Assembly (NCBI GenBank): GCA_964474045.1
Contig: CAYYRC010000007.1
Location: forward strand, 1 to 64,000
Direction: 5' to 3'
Length of the DNA: 64,000 nucleotides
DNA from: JACJWR01 sp964474045
Lineage (GTDB): Bacteria > Actinomycetota > Actinomycetes > S36-B12 > UBA10799
The position numbers and the translations under genes were made by a program. Below are positions 53,809 through 62,887 of the stretch, piece by piece. Every line of letters starts with the position of its first letter. Positions within the stretch are counted from its first letter, which is position 1. The notes under the pieces were generated by a model. The model was not told the origin of the DNA, made no database searches, and was given only the letters and a program-made list of their open reading frames with translations.

Positions 53809-54345
53809 GTGGATGCGCTGGAGTTTGGGGTTGGGGGCGCCAGGCAAGTCGTGCCTCTCGGGGATTCGCCGTTCCACATCGGACGCGGGGGGTCGAACCA
53901 CCTTCAGCTCGCCGGCGATCTGACGGTGTCCCGCAACCACGCTGCCCTCGAGCGCACCGACCTGGGCTGGCGGGTGCGCGACCTGGACAGCAGCAACGGC
54001 ACCTTCGTCAACGGCATCCGGGTGGAGCAGTCGGCGGCGGTTCACCCAGGTGATGTGATCGAGGTCGGGCACTCCCGCCTGCGGCTCCTGACCGACGGCG
54101 GCGACGACCTGGTCAACCCCACCAACCTTGCCGCCCAGGACTCCCCCGGGACCCGGCTCTCCAAGCGCGAGGAGGAGATCCTGCGCCTCGTCGCGGCTGG
54201 CCGCACGGATGCCCAGATCGCCGACCAATTGATCATCAGCGTCAGCACGGTTCGGTCGCACCTGGAGCGGATCAGGGACAAGACCGGGGCCCGGCGTCGC
54301 GCTGAGCTCACCACACTGGCGAGCTCGCTCGGGCTCACGGAGTAG
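53809..54345 (+). CDS. FHA domain fused to a LuxR-type DNA-binding domain
   Basis: 178 residues. N-terminal FHA domain (about 5-90) with the phosphothreonine-binding motifs IGRG, VSRNHAAL and SSNGTFVNG, then a linker and a LuxR helix-turn-helix (about 117-170: LSKREEEILRLVAAGRTDAQIADQL...STVRSHLERIRDKTG). It should bind a phosphorylated protein and regulate transcription. The convergent neighbour is a Ser/Thr kinase, a natural partner. The GTG at 53809 is 9 nt after AAGGGG; a GTG at 53800 is an alternative. Confidence 0.88.
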   Translation: MDALEFGVGGARQVVPLGDSPFHIGRGGSNHLQLAGDLTVSRNHAALERTDLGWRVRDLDSSNGTFVNGIRVEQSAAVHPGDVIEVGHSRLRLLTDGGDDLVNPTNLAAQDSPGTRLSKREEEILRLVAAGRTDAQIADQLIISVSTVRSHLERIRDKTGARRRAELTTLASSLGLTE

Positions 54346-55747
54346 CGGCGGCCGGGCTCGCGGCAGTGGCGGCAGCGGCCGGCGGGACCTCGCCCAGCGG
54401 CACCAGCACGACCCGACCGTCGTTGAGGATGTTGGTGGGGGGCAAGCCGCACTCCAAGGCCGACTGCGACCCCTGGACGTATGCGCACTGGAAGTAGTAG
54501 CTCTTCCCGTTGGCGACGCTGTAGACCTCGGAGTAAGAGCCGGGACCAGTCACGGCCTTGGCCACGTTCTGGGCGAATCCGTCAGAGATGGCCACATAGC
54601 GGCACACGTTCCACGGCCCCACCATCCCCACATATGAACCCTCGCCCGGGCAGCCGGCGAACGTCGGGTCAAGCGGGGCCTGCGACACCGTGGGCGTCGG
54701 CGAGGGCTGCGCCTTGGGCTCGGCGTCAGTGTTCGCTATCGCCACCCCGATGCCGAGCAATGCCAGCAGCCCGACGACCGAGCCGGCAACCGCCAAGGTG
54801 CGCCGCCGACGCCGCTCCCGCCGCAAGTGCACCGAGGACCCCGTCGCGGATGACGCGGGAACCGGCGCCGGCGGACGCCAAAGTTGGGCCAGCGCCGTGG
54901 AGATGTCGGTCTGCCCGCCGATCACAGTGAGGTCGGGATCGTCGGCCAGACGGGTGGCCGCTATGAGCTCCGGGACTGTGGGGCGGCGAGCAGGATCGGC
55001 CGCGAGGGCGGCGAGGACCGAGTCGGCGAGCGCCGGGGCCAGTTGCCGCAGCGGCTCGGGATTCGGTTCCGTGTTCGCCAGGCGCCAGGCCAGAGCGTCC
55101 GGGGGTCCCTCGCCGAACGGCGGCGACCCCGTGACTGCGGCGTACACGGCGGCCCCCCACGCATGCACGTCGGTGTAGGTGCCTGGCGGGTCCGCCGACA
55201 GTTGCTCGGGTGCCATCCACGCCAGCGAGCCCGGTCGCTGATCGGCCTGCGTCAAGCTGTCGGAATCAAGCGTCTGAGCGATACCGAAGTCCAGCAGCTT
55301 GGGGCCCTCGTCACCCAGGATGATGTTGGAGGGCTTGATGTCCCGGTGGATCACGCCGGCCCGGTGGATCTCGTCGAGCGCCTCTGCCAGCGCCCAGGCG
55401 AGCAGCCGGGCCATCTCCGGCTCCAGCGGCCCGTTGACGGCCAGCGACGACTGCAGCGTGGGGCCGGGTACGTACTCCATGGCGATCCACTGCGGCTCGG
55501 CCTGCAGGTCGGCTGCGATGAGGTTTGCCGTGCACGGACCGGTCACGAGCTCCAGCGCCGCGACCTCGCGGGCGAACCTGAGGCGGAACGTCTCCTGTTC
55601 GGACAGCTCCGCCCTGATGACCTTGATGGCCACCGCCTCATCCCCGGGGCCGAAGGCCAGGAACACCCTTCCCATCCCGCCTGAGCCCAGGGGGGATGCG
55701 AGCCGAAAGCCGCCGACTGTGTCGCCGGGCTTCAGCTGGAACTCCAT
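54335..55747 (-). CDS. Membrane Ser/Thr protein kinase (Pkn type)
   Basis: 470 residues. Kinase domain (about 10-265) with GSGGMGRVF, the VAIKVI Lys, HRDIKPSN and DFGIAQ; a basic juxtamembrane stretch; one membrane helix (about 315-338); then an extracellular domain of about 130 residues with three or four Cys (FAGCPGEG, WNVCRY, FQCAYV, LECGLP) and a Pro/Ala tail. There are no PASTA repeats, so it senses something other than muropeptides through its Cys-rich domain. TAAAGT lies 6 nt before the ATG. The 3' end overlaps the FHA-LuxR gene by 11 bp. Confidence 0.92.
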   Translation of the reverse strand: MEFQLKPGDTVGGFRLASPLGSGGMGRVFLAFGPGDEAVAIKVIRAELSEQETFRLRFAREVAALELVTGPCTANLIAADLQAEPQWIAMEYVPGPTLQSSLAVNGPLEPEMARLLAWALAEALDEIHRAGVIHRDIKPSNIILGDEGPKLLDFGIAQTLDSDSLTQADQRPGSLAWMAPEQLSADPPGTYTDVHAWGAAVYAAVTGSPPFGEGPPDALAWRLANTEPNPEPLRQLAPALADSVLAALAADPARRPTVPELIAATRLADDPDLTVIGGQTDISTALAQLWRPPAPVPASSATGSSVHLRRERRRRRTLAVAGSVVGLLALLGIGVAIANTDAEPKAQPSPTPTVSQAPLDPTFAGCPGEGSYVGMVGPWNVCRYVAISDGFAQNVAKAVTGPGSYSEVYSVANGKSYYFQCAYVQGSQSALECGLPPTNILNDGRVVLVPLGEVPPAAAATAASPAAATP

Positions 55748-55950
55748 AGCGTTACTTTAGCCCGCATCCATCAGGCCGAGGGATGCCTAGGCGGCCGGGC
55801 TTCAGGCGATGCCCATGATCCTGGCGTAGAAGACCGGACGGAGGGTGCGCAGCCCAAGAGCTTTCCCCGTCGTAGGACTCCATCGCCGGAGCCAGTCCGA
55901 GCGACCAGAAGGGCTGAACAGGCACCTTCGGCAATCTACTGCGCGACCGT

Positions 55951-55974
55951 CGACACGGGAGCCCACCTGTGTCG
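55951..55974. terminator. Possible terminator downstream of the Bax-inhibitor-like gene
   Basis: CGACACGGG (55951-55959) and CCTGTGTCG (55966-55974) form a 9-bp stem with one G-U (A-C in the minus-strand RNA) and a 6-nt loop, 13 bp beyond the stop of the minus-strand gene. No T-tract. Confidence 0.4.
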
Positions 55975-55986
55975 TTCAGGCAGGCA

Positions 55987-56925
55987 CTAGTTGCGGTTGA
56001 GGATCGCCAGCAGGCGCAGGATCTCCAGGTACAGCCACACCAGCGACACCATCAGGCCGAATGCGCAGCGCCAGGACTCCTTCTCCTCGACGCCGTACTG
56101 CGCCATGCGCACGATGCCGTCGAAGTCGATCACCAGCGAGAACGCCGCCAGCCCCACGGCCAGCAGCGAGATGATGATGCCGATGCCGCCGACGCCGTAG
56201 AAGCCCCAGCCCCCACCCACCCCGAACAGGGCCGCGACCAGTGAGATCAGACCGATGATCATGTAGGAGAACAGCATGACCATGAAGATCTTGGTGGTTC
56301 GCTGCGTCACCTTGACCAGGCCGGTCTTGTAGACCACCAGCATGACGGCGAACACGACCAGCGTGGCGCCCACGGCTTGCAGCACCAGGTTGCCGTTGCC
56401 CTGCGACTCCCCGTAGGCCTGGTACCAGCGCGAGATACCGCCCAGGAACAGCCCCTCGAACACCGAGTACAGGATGACCAGCAGCGGGCTCGACGACTTC
56501 TTGAACGAGATCACGAGCGCCAGCACGAACGCCACGAGCGCCGAGCCGAAGGCCACCAGCGTCATGGCGCCGCCCAGGTTCCACCCGACGACGGCCGCGG
56601 CGACCAGGATGACGAAGACGATGCCCGTCTTGACGATGACGTCGTCCATGGTCATTCGGCGGACGCCGGCCGAGGCCGGGGGCGCACCCGTGCCGCCGCG
56701 CACTGCAGCCGCCTGTGCCGCCCCGGTGGCCTGCGCATAGGCCCCCGGCGGCGGGGGCGGTGCCGGCGGCCCCGCATACAGCGAGCCGGAGCCGGGCTGG
56801 TTCTGCTCGGCTTCCTTCTCCATCTTTGCCAGCATGGGGTTGCCTGCCACTGGGTTCCTCCCGGTCGGTGGGTACTCGACAGCGCCCGGCTCAACAGAAG
56901 ACGACGACTGAGCCGGGCGGCTCAT
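55987..56925 (-). CDS. Bax inhibitor-1/YccA-like membrane protein
   Basis: 312 residues. A Pro/Gly/Ala-rich cytoplasmic leader (about 1-88) precedes seven helices. VFEGLFLGGISRWY, the SYMIIGLISLVAALFG region and IDFDGIVRMAQYGVEEKESWRCAFGLMVSLVWLYLEILRLL are characteristic of the YccA/TMBIM family; the paired acidic residues of the latter form the di-aspartyl pH sensor in BsYetJ. It may act as a calcium leak channel. TACGGT is 6 nt before the ATG. Confidence 0.9.
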   Translation of the reverse strand: MSRPAQSSSSVEPGAVEYPPTGRNPVAGNPMLAKMEKEAEQNQPGSGSLYAGPPAPPPPPGAYAQATGAAQAAAVRGGTGAPPASAGVRRMTMDDVIVKTGIVFVILVAAAVVGWNLGGAMTLVAFGSALVAFVLALVISFKKSSSPLLVILYSVFEGLFLGGISRWYQAYGESQGNGNLVLQAVGATLVVFAVMLVVYKTGLVKVTQRTTKIFMVMLFSYMIIGLISLVAALFGVGGGWGFYGVGGIGIIISLLAVGLAAFSLVIDFDGIVRMAQYGVEEKESWRCAFGLMVSLVWLYLEILRLLAILNRN

Positions 56926-57009
56926 GTCACTACCGTAACCAACGCTGCCCCTTGCCGATTCCCGACGCGCGCCGCGTCGTGCGCCCGGCCCGCCTACGCT
57001 GGTCGCTGC

Positions 57010-57090
57010 GCCCGGGTGGCGAAACGGCAGACGCAGAGGGCTTAAACCCCTCGGCCGAAAGGCGTGCGGGTTCGAGTCCCGCCCCGGGCA
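57010..57090 (+). tRNA. tRNA-Leu (UAA)
   Basis: 81 nt. The acceptor stem GCCCGGG pairs with CCCGGGC, discriminator A, no encoded CCA. The anticodon loop CTTAAAC is closed by GAGGG/CCCTC and gives anticodon TAA at 57043-57045. The long variable arm (GGCCGAAAGGC) is the class II form of tRNA-Leu, and the T arm has GGTTCGAGTCC. Confidence 0.96.
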
Positions 57091-57126
57091 CGCCGTCGGT
57101 GCGCGGGGCTTCGGGTAGCCGCGGGG

Positions 57127-57663
57127 CTACAGGTAGACCTGGCGCGGGTGCACCGCCCGGGCGCCGTCCACGCGGTCCAGGAAGAGAAGCCCGTCCAGAT
57201 GGTCGATCTCGTGCTGCAGGGCCACGGCCTCGAAGGCGTCCGCCTCGATCGTCACCGGCTCCCCGGTGACGGGCAGCTCGCCGCTGACGCGCACCCGGGT
57301 GGCGCGGCGCACGTCGCCGGTCCAGTCCGGCACGGACATGCAGCCCTCGCGTCCCCGCTGGCGGCGCGTGGCCTGCTCCAGGACCGGGTTGCACAGCACG
57401 AAGACGCCATGGTGGGTACGAGTCTTGGGGTGCGCGGTCACATCGAGGCTGAACACGCGGGCGGACTGCCCGATCTGGTTCGCCGCCAGACCGACACAGC
57501 CGGGCGACACCGCCATCGTCGCGAGCAGGTCTGCGGCCAGCTGCGCGACGGCCGGGTCACGAGGATCGATCGGCGCACAGGGCGACGTGAGCACATCCGC
57601 GGGCACGGTCACCACGGGCCGCACGACCCCGATCGGCAGCTCGGGCATGCGCCAGGCCGTCAC
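57127..57663 (-). CDS. def: Peptide deformylase
   Basis: 178 residues. Motif 1 GCVGLAANQIG, motif 2 REGCMS (commonly EGCLS) and motif 3 QHEIDHLDG are present with the Cys and two His that bind the metal. It removes formyl from nascent proteins. The GTG overlaps the upstream ACT-gene stop (GTGA); an ATG at 57648 is an alternative. Confidence 0.94.
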   Translation of the reverse strand: MTAWRMPELPIGVVRPVVTVPADVLTSPCAPIDPRDPAVAQLAADLLATMAVSPGCVGLAANQIGQSARVFSLDVTAHPKTRTHHGVFVLCNPVLEQATRRQRGREGCMSVPDWTGDVRRATRVRVSGELPVTGEPVTIEADAFEAVALQHEIDHLDGLLFLDRVDGARAVHPRQVYL

Positions 57664-58172
57664 AGGACCTCCGGCTCCTCGCGGTGCACCGACACGGCGA
57701 CCCCCAGATCGCGACCCACCCCGGCCGCCGCGGCGGCGAGCTCATCGATGTCGACCCTGGCTCCGAAGTCGACCTCGGCGGTTCCCAGGTACATGCCGCC
57801 GGCCAGGTGCGTGGTCAGCTCGACGATGTTGCCGCCGCGGTCGGCCAGCAGCCGGGTCACCGCTGCGGTGATCCCGATGCGGTCGGCGCCGTGGAAGGAC
57901 ACGATGATGCGATCGTGCGGTGCGGGTGCCTCGCTCGGGACATCGTCCAGCGGCACGACCGCGGCTCCCCGGGGACAGACCACGAGGAGCCGCCGCTGCA
58001 GCTCGTCCGGCTCGATCTGCGCGGCCACCACCAGCGTCCAGGCGAAGTGACCCTGCAAGAGCGACATCGACGAGCCCTCCACGTTGCCGCCGATTTCGGC
58101 GAGCACCCCCGTGATGTCGGCTATCAGTCCGGGGCGGTCGTGGCTGACCACCGTGATGGCGTAGTTGGGCAT
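57660..58172 (-). CDS. Tandem ACT-domain regulatory protein (GcvR-like)
   Basis: 170 residues, two ACT domains: the first begins YAITVVSHDRPGLIADITGVLAEIGGNVEGSS, the second DRIIVSFHGADRIGITAAVTRLLADRGGNIVEL. Amino acid or small ligand binding is typical. Coupled to def. CAGGAT precedes the ATG by 6 nt and may serve as -10 or as a weak ribosome site. Confidence 0.88.
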   Translation of the reverse strand: MPNYAITVVSHDRPGLIADITGVLAEIGGNVEGSSMSLLQGHFAWTLVVAAQIEPDELQRRLLVVCPRGAAVVPLDDVPSEAPAPHDRIIVSFHGADRIGITAAVTRLLADRGGNIVELTTHLAGGMYLGTAEVDFGARVDIDELAAAAAGVGRDLGVAVSVHREEPEVL

Positions 58173-58229
58173 GGCACGATCCTGCCCTGCCCGGGGGTCG
58201 CGCTGCCAGCCAGCGTCGGCACCTGGAAC

Positions 58230-59162
58230 TCAGCTCACCTGCGCCGCGCTCTGAGCCACGCCGTCGAGGATGTCGTGCTCGCTCACCACCACCTGCGGAA
58301 CCCCGACGGCTCGCACGATGCGCGACCAGATCATGGCTCCCGACACGATCACGTCGGCGCGGCCAGGGTGCATCACCGGCAGCGCCAGCCGCTGTGCGAG
58401 GGTCATGGCCGCCAGTTCCAGGGCCACCCGGTGCACATCCCCGGCGCTGATCACGGCGCCATGCAGCGCCTTCGGGTCGTACTCGGGCAGGCCCAGGGCG
58501 AGCGCCGCAACGGTGGTCACGGTCCCGGCGACGCCGATCAGGCTGGCGGCCGAGTCCAGCTGCACGGCGGAGCCGGCCCGGGCGATGGCCGCGTCCGCAT
58601 CCGCGACCAGGTCCGCCAGCTCGTCCTCGCCCGGGGGGTCAGAGCGCAGCCACCGCTCGGCCAGCCGGACGCAGCCGATATCGACGCTGCGGGCGGCGCT
58701 TGGCACATCGAGGCCCAGCACGAACTCGGTGGAGCCGCCGCCGATGTCGACCACCAGCCGCGGGCCCGGCGCGACTGCGCGCACCGCCGACGAGCCAACA
58801 GCGCCGGCGAAACTCAACTCCGCCTCCTCGGCCCCGGTGATGATCTCCGGCCGCACCCCCATGATCTGCTCGACGCCCGCGATGAACTCGTCACGGTTGC
58901 CGGCGTCGCGCGACGCGGAGGTGGCCATGAAGCGGACGCGCTCCACCTGGTGCGCGTCGATCAGCTCGGCATACTCGCGGCAGGCGGCGAAGGTGCGCTC
59001 CAGCGCCGCCGGGGCGATCACGCCCGACTGGTCCAGGCCCTCGCCCAGCCGGACCACGCGCATCGTCCGGAGCACGTCCACCGTGCCGGCCGCCGGGGTG
59101 CGCTCGATGATGAGCAGACGAATCGAGTTCGTGCCGCAGTCGATCCCGGCGAACGTGGCCAT
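58230..59162 (-). CDS. ppx: Ppx/GppA exopolyphosphatase family protein
   Basis: 310 residues, actin-like ATPase fold. GIDCGTNSIRLLI, the ATSASRDAGNRDEF stretch with the catalytic-Glu region, and VVDIGGGSTEFVLG are diagnostic. The short length (no HD domain) matches mycobacterial Ppx2-type proteins (Rv1026). It would hydrolyse polyphosphate or pppGpp. Follows DUF501 after 2 bp. Confidence 0.92.
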   Translation of the reverse strand: MATFAGIDCGTNSIRLLIIERTPAAGTVDVLRTMRVVRLGEGLDQSGVIAPAALERTFAACREYAELIDAHQVERVRFMATSASRDAGNRDEFIAGVEQIMGVRPEIITGAEEAELSFAGAVGSSAVRAVAPGPRLVVDIGGGSTEFVLGLDVPSAARSVDIGCVRLAERWLRSDPPGEDELADLVADADAAIARAGSAVQLDSAASLIGVAGTVTTVAALALGLPEYDPKALHGAVISAGDVHRVALELAAMTLAQRLALPVMHPGRADVIVSGAMIWSRIVRAVGVPQVVVSEHDILDGVAQSAAQVS

Positions 59163-59164
59163 CG

Positions 59165-59710
59165 CTACTCCGACTCTAGGTGGACGCACGGGGTGGCGCA
59201 GACCCACAGACCGCGCTCGGCGACCAGGGCCAGCGCGCGGTCCCCCAGGGGGTTCACGCCCGGGCCCGCTGCCAAGGCGTGTCCGGCTAGGGCGTGCAGG
59301 CACTTGACCCGGTCCGGCATCCCGCCGGCGCTCACCTCTTCGATCTCGGGCACCGGGCCGACGCCGAACTCCACCGCGACGGCAGCTCGGCGGCGGAGGT
59401 AGTCGCGATGGGCCTCGAGGTAGGCGTCACGCAGGGTTTCGTCTTCGTCCAGATCGGCGGCCATCTGGTTCATGACGCCCTCCGACTCCAGCGTGGACAG
59501 CGCCGCACTGGCCCGAGGACAGGTCAGATAGAAGGTGGTGGGGAATGGCGTGCCATCCGGCAGACGTGGTGGCGTCACGATCACATCCGGCAGCCCGCAG
59601 ACACAGCGGTGGCCGACCCCGACGGCACCGCGCACCGGCCGCCCGAGCTGGGCTGACGCCGCTGCGCGATCCGACGTCGCGATGGCCTCAGCCCTGGGAG
59701 CGCTCGACAC
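59165..59710 (-). CDS. DUF501 protein
   Basis: About 181 residues. QLGRPVRGAVGVGHRCVCGLPDVIVTPPRLPDGTPFPTTFYLTCPRASAAL and the C-terminal GGMPDRVKCLHALAGHALA...NPLGD are the family core, with conserved Cys and His. Function unknown. The start is uncertain: the conserved part begins about 59665 and no good start codon precedes it, so I used the GTG at 59710, which overlaps ftsB. Standard actinobacterial order ftsB-DUF501-ppx. Confidence 0.85.
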   Translation of the reverse strand: MSSAPRAEAIATSDRAAASAQLGRPVRGAVGVGHRCVCGLPDVIVTPPRLPDGTPFPTTFYLTCPRASAALSTLESEGVMNQMAADLDEDETLRDAYLEAHRDYLRRRAAVAVEFGVGPVPEIEEVSAGGMPDRVKCLHALAGHALAAGPGVNPLGDRALALVAERGLWVCATPCVHLESE

Positions 59711-60071
59711 TGCGCCACAGCCGCTCGTACCAAGAGCCGCCGGCCTCGTCAGCCGGAAGCTGGCCCAGGTGGTCCGCGTCGGCATCGGCTGGGGCACCCA
59801 GCACCGTGTACCCCACCTCGCCCGGCTTCGCGTAGTGCAGGCGATCGCGCACCTGCTGCTCGACGAAGGCGGGGTCCTTCCACTTGGCCAGCTCCGACTC
59901 CAGTTCGGCGATGTGGCCCTCCCGGTCGGACACCTCCGCGGCGAGTTGGGCGTTCTCGTCCGACTGGCGCACCAGCGTCCGCAGCGGCGCGGCGACGCTC
60001 AGGGCCACGGCTATGGCGAGGAGCGCCAGGATGCCCATGCGCACCGCCGGCGTGAGGTACTTGGAGGGCAT
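59688..60071 (-). CDS. ftsB: FtsB/DivIC-type septum formation protein
   Basis: 127 residues: short N-terminus, one membrane helix (about 12-30), a coiled coil (about 33-65, QSDENAQLAAEVSDREGHIAELESELAKW), and the DivIC motif VRDRLHYAKPGEVGYTVL. It links FtsQ and FtsL in the divisome. Downstream of eno, as in mycobacteria. Confidence 0.93.
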   Translation of the reverse strand: MPSKYLTPAVRMGILALLAIAVALSVAAPLRTLVRQSDENAQLAAEVSDREGHIAELESELAKWKDPAFVEQQVRDRLHYAKPGEVGYTVLGAPADADADHLGQLPADEAGGSWYERLWRSVERSQG

Positions 60072-60085
60072 GGCCCTATGGTCGC

Positions 60086-61363
60086 TCAGACACTGAAGCG
60101 ACGGAAGGCCGCCGCGCCGGGGTATGTGCCGGCCGAGTCAAGTTCCTCCGCGATCCGCAACAGCTGGTTGTACTTCGCCACCCGCTCCGTACGGGCCGGG
60201 GCACCTGTCTTCAGCTGCCCGCAGTTGACCGCCACGGCGAGATCGGCGATGAAAGTGTCCTCAGTCTCGCCGGAGCGGTGGCTCATCATGCAGGTGAAGC
60301 TGTTGGTCTGGGCCAGCGCGACGGCGTCCAGCGTCTCGGTCAGGCTGCCGATCTGGTTGACCTTCACCAGCAGCGCGTTCGCCGCCCCGGACTCGATGCC
60401 GCGGGCCAGGCGCTCGGGGTTGGTGACGAACAGGTCGTCGCCCACGAGCTGCACCTTGGCGCCGATCTCGTCGGTGAGGCGCTCCCAGCCGGCCCAGTCG
60501 TCCTCGGCGAGCGGGTCTTCGATGCTCACCAGCGGGTACTCGTCGATCAGACCCTCGTAGTAGCCGGTCATCCACTCGCTGGAGCGCTGGGCGCCCTCGA
60601 AGGTGTAGGAGCCGTCGGCGAAGAACTCCGTGGATGCGACGTCCAGCGCCAGCGCCACATCACGGCCGGCGGTCAGGCCCACGTCGCCGATGGCGCGAAT
60701 GATCAGGTCGAGCGCCTCGCGGTTGGTCGGCAGGCTGGGGGCGAAGCCACCCTCGTCGCCCAGGCCGGTTGCCAGGCCCTGGCCCTTGAGCACGCTCTTG
60801 AGGGAGTGGTACACCTCCGCGCCCCAGCGCAGGGACTCGGCATATGTGCTTGCGCCGATGGGCGCGATCATGAACTCCTGGATGTCTACGTTGGAGTCGG
60901 CGTGGGCGCCGCCGTTGAGGATGTTCATCATCGGCACGGGCAGGACGTGGGCGTTCGGGCCGCCGAGGTAGCGGAAGAGGGGCAGCCCGGCGCTGTCGGC
61001 AGCGCCCCGCGCCACGGCCAGGGACACGCCCAGGATCGCGTTGGCGCCCAGTCGTGCCTTGTTCGGGGTGCCGTCGAGGTCGATCATCGTCTGGTCGACC
61101 AGACGTTGGTCGGCAGCGTCCAGACCGGTGACCGCAGGGGCGATCTCGTCCTCAACCGCCTTGCAGGCGTTCAGGACACCCTTCCCGCCGAAGCGCTCGC
61201 CGCCGTCGCGCAGCTCGACGGCCTCGAAGGCCCCGGTGGAGGCGCCGCTGGGAACCGCCGCGCGGGCCACCGTGTCGTCGTCGAGGACAACCTCCACCTC
61301 GACGGTCGGGTTGCCGCGGGAGTCCAGGATCTCGCGCGCGATGACACCTTCGATGATGGCCAC
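60086..61363 (-). CDS. eno: Enolase
   Basis: 425 residues. All catalytic motifs occur: REILDSRGNPTVE, GASTGAFEAVELRDG, SIEDPLAEDDW, LLVKVNQIGSLTE and MSHRSGETED. It converts 2-phosphoglycerate to phosphoenolpyruvate. GTG start with GGGAGGA upstream; the longer frame from 61381 is not supported. Confidence 0.97.
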   Translation of the reverse strand: MAIIEGVIAREILDSRGNPTVEVEVVLDDDTVARAAVPSGASTGAFEAVELRDGGERFGGKGVLNACKAVEDEIAPAVTGLDAADQRLVDQTMIDLDGTPNKARLGANAILGVSLAVARGAADSAGLPLFRYLGGPNAHVLPVPMMNILNGGAHADSNVDIQEFMIAPIGASTYAESLRWGAEVYHSLKSVLKGQGLATGLGDEGGFAPSLPTNREALDLIIRAIGDVGLTAGRDVALALDVASTEFFADGSYTFEGAQRSSEWMTGYYEGLIDEYPLVSIEDPLAEDDWAGWERLTDEIGAKVQLVGDDLFVTNPERLARGIESGAANALLVKVNQIGSLTETLDAVALAQTNSFTCMMSHRSGETEDTFIADLAVAVNCGQLKTGAPARTERVAKYNQLLRIAEELDSAGTYPGAAAFRRFSV

Positions 61364-61426
61364 AGGGTTCCTCCCTCTCACTGCCTACATGTCCCGACAA
61401 GCCTAGCCCCGCGGTCGATGGGTCGC

Positions 61427-62128
61427 TCAGCGCGGCGGCGAAGCAGCGGCGAGCGCCTCAGTCGCCAACAGACGCTCGCGATAGGCGCGCGCCGCCGACC
61501 GCGCAGCCCTCTCGGCATCCAGCCCGCGATCGTCGGCCCGGGCCATGAGGGCCATCAACAGGTCGCCGAGGGCCTGCTCGTCCTCGCCCATGGCGCCCAG
61601 CGCCGCATCGGCCACGGCGGCCGCCCGGTCGGAGTATGGCTCCACCGCGGCCCCGCCGGCGCTCGTCACCCTGCCCTTCGCCGCCCGGTGGCGCAGCTTA
61701 GCAGCGAGCACCAGGCCCGGCAGACCCATCGGCACACCCGCGGTGACCGAGGTCCGCCCCTTCTCGGCGGCCTTCATCGCGAACCAGGCAGCCTCAACGT
61801 CCTCACCGGTGGCGTACTCGGCGTCGCCGAACACGTGCGGATGGCGGCGCACCAGCTTGTCGGTGATGTCACGCGCCACGTCGTCGATGTCGAACCCCTC
61901 GGCCTCGCTGGCGATGCGGGCATGGAACACGACCTGGAGCAGCAGGTCCCCGAGTTCCTCCCGCAGCGCTGCAGGATCACCGGCCTCGATGGCCTCAACC
62001 GTCTCGTAGCACTCCTCGACCAGGTACTGCACGAGGGTCGCGTGGGTCTGCTCGGCGTCCCACGGGCAGCCCCCTGGGGAGCGCAGCCGGTCCATCACCG
62101 CGACCAGCTCCCGCAACGGATCGGTCAC
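61427..62128 (-). CDS. mazG: MazG-type nucleotide pyrophosphohydrolase
   Basis: 233 residues. LRSPGGCPWDAEQTH is the typical start, followed by EECYETVEAIE and EELGDLLLQVVFHA, the EExxE and ExxD metal sites. One MazG domain with a divergent C-terminal half. It hydrolyses (d)NTPs to monophosphates and PPi, cleaning the pool. GTG start at 62128. Between eno and the SurA-like gene, as Rv1021. Confidence 0.92.
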   Translation of the reverse strand: MTDPLRELVAVMDRLRSPGGCPWDAEQTHATLVQYLVEECYETVEAIEAGDPAALREELGDLLLQVVFHARIASEAEGFDIDDVARDITDKLVRRHPHVFGDAEYATGEDVEAAWFAMKAAEKGRTSVTAGVPMGLPGLVLAAKLRHRAAKGRVTSAGGAAVEPYSDRAAAVADAALGAMGEDEQALGDLLMALMARADDRGLDAERAARSAARAYRERLLATEALAAASPPR

Positions 62129-62184
62129 GGACTGCCCCGCTCTCTGCTCGTCGCGCCTCGGCACCTTGCGGCGCGCCGCGGCGC

Positions 62185-62826
62185 CTAGTTTCCCTGCCCG
62201 GGAAGGGTCAACCCCCCGGTCGATTGCGTGAGCGCGTTGGTGGGCTCGCGCGTGAGGCCGTCGTCGTTGGGCACAACCTGAAGCTGCTTGGCCGACCATG
62301 TGCCGAACCTCGGGTTCGTGCGCAAGGCAATGTCGTTGCTGACCTCGCCCAGGAAGCTCTGAGCGATGGCCTCGCCGGTCTCCGGCTTGGCCGGGTCGGA
62401 GGCATTTGCCTTCACCAGCTCGGTGTAGATCAGGTTGACGCGGAAGAAGTCCTCCAGCGCGGACGGCGGCACACCCTGGCGCAGGGCAGCCTGCTCGAGC
62501 GCCTCGCGGCTGCCGAACTGCTCGGCCTGCGCCGCCACCGCGGCATCGACCTCGCCCTGGGAAACCTGGACGCCTGCGCGCTCGGCCGCCTGCTCGACCA
62601 GCACGAACGTCGCCATCCGGTTCAGCGTCGCCTCGGTGATGCTGCGCGACACCGGGACGCCGGCAAGGTCGGCGAGGCCCTGGGCGTCGGCCGCCAGGGT
62701 GGCCTCGGTGATGCGACCACCGTCGTAGGTGATGGCCGACCCGGCGTCGGGCGGCCCGCCGCAGCCCGCCAGCAGGGCAGCTGTCGCGAGGGTCGTACCG
62801 ATCCCAACGCGCCGGGATATCTTCAC
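62185..62826 (-). CDS. SurA N-domain lipoprotein
   Basis: 213 residues. Signal peptide with lipobox LLAGC (Cys about 22), then a helical SurA_N-type chaperone domain (TLNRMATFVLVEQAAERAGV, VSQGEVDAAV). No PPIase (parvulin) domain is seen. A surface chaperone role is inferred. GTG at 62826 with GGAGGG 5 nt upstream. Confidence 0.88.
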   Translation of the reverse strand: MKISRRVGIGTTLATAALLAGCGGPPDAGSAITYDGGRITEATLAADAQGLADLAGVPVSRSITEATLNRMATFVLVEQAAERAGVQVSQGEVDAAVAAQAEQFGSREALEQAALRQGVPPSALEDFFRVNLIYTELVKANASDPAKPETGEAIAQSFLGEVSNDIALRTNPRFGTWSAKQLQVVPNDDGLTREPTNALTQSTGGLTLPGQGN

Positions 62827-62887
62827 TTGCCCTCCTGCGGGACGACACGGGCCGAGCCACCGCCCGACAACCACAACACTGCGAACT

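Noticed and set aside
57010..57100. tRNA-Leu as an integration site
   Set aside because: No integrase, direct repeat of the tRNA 3' end, or foreign genes follow; the flanks are housekeeping genes.
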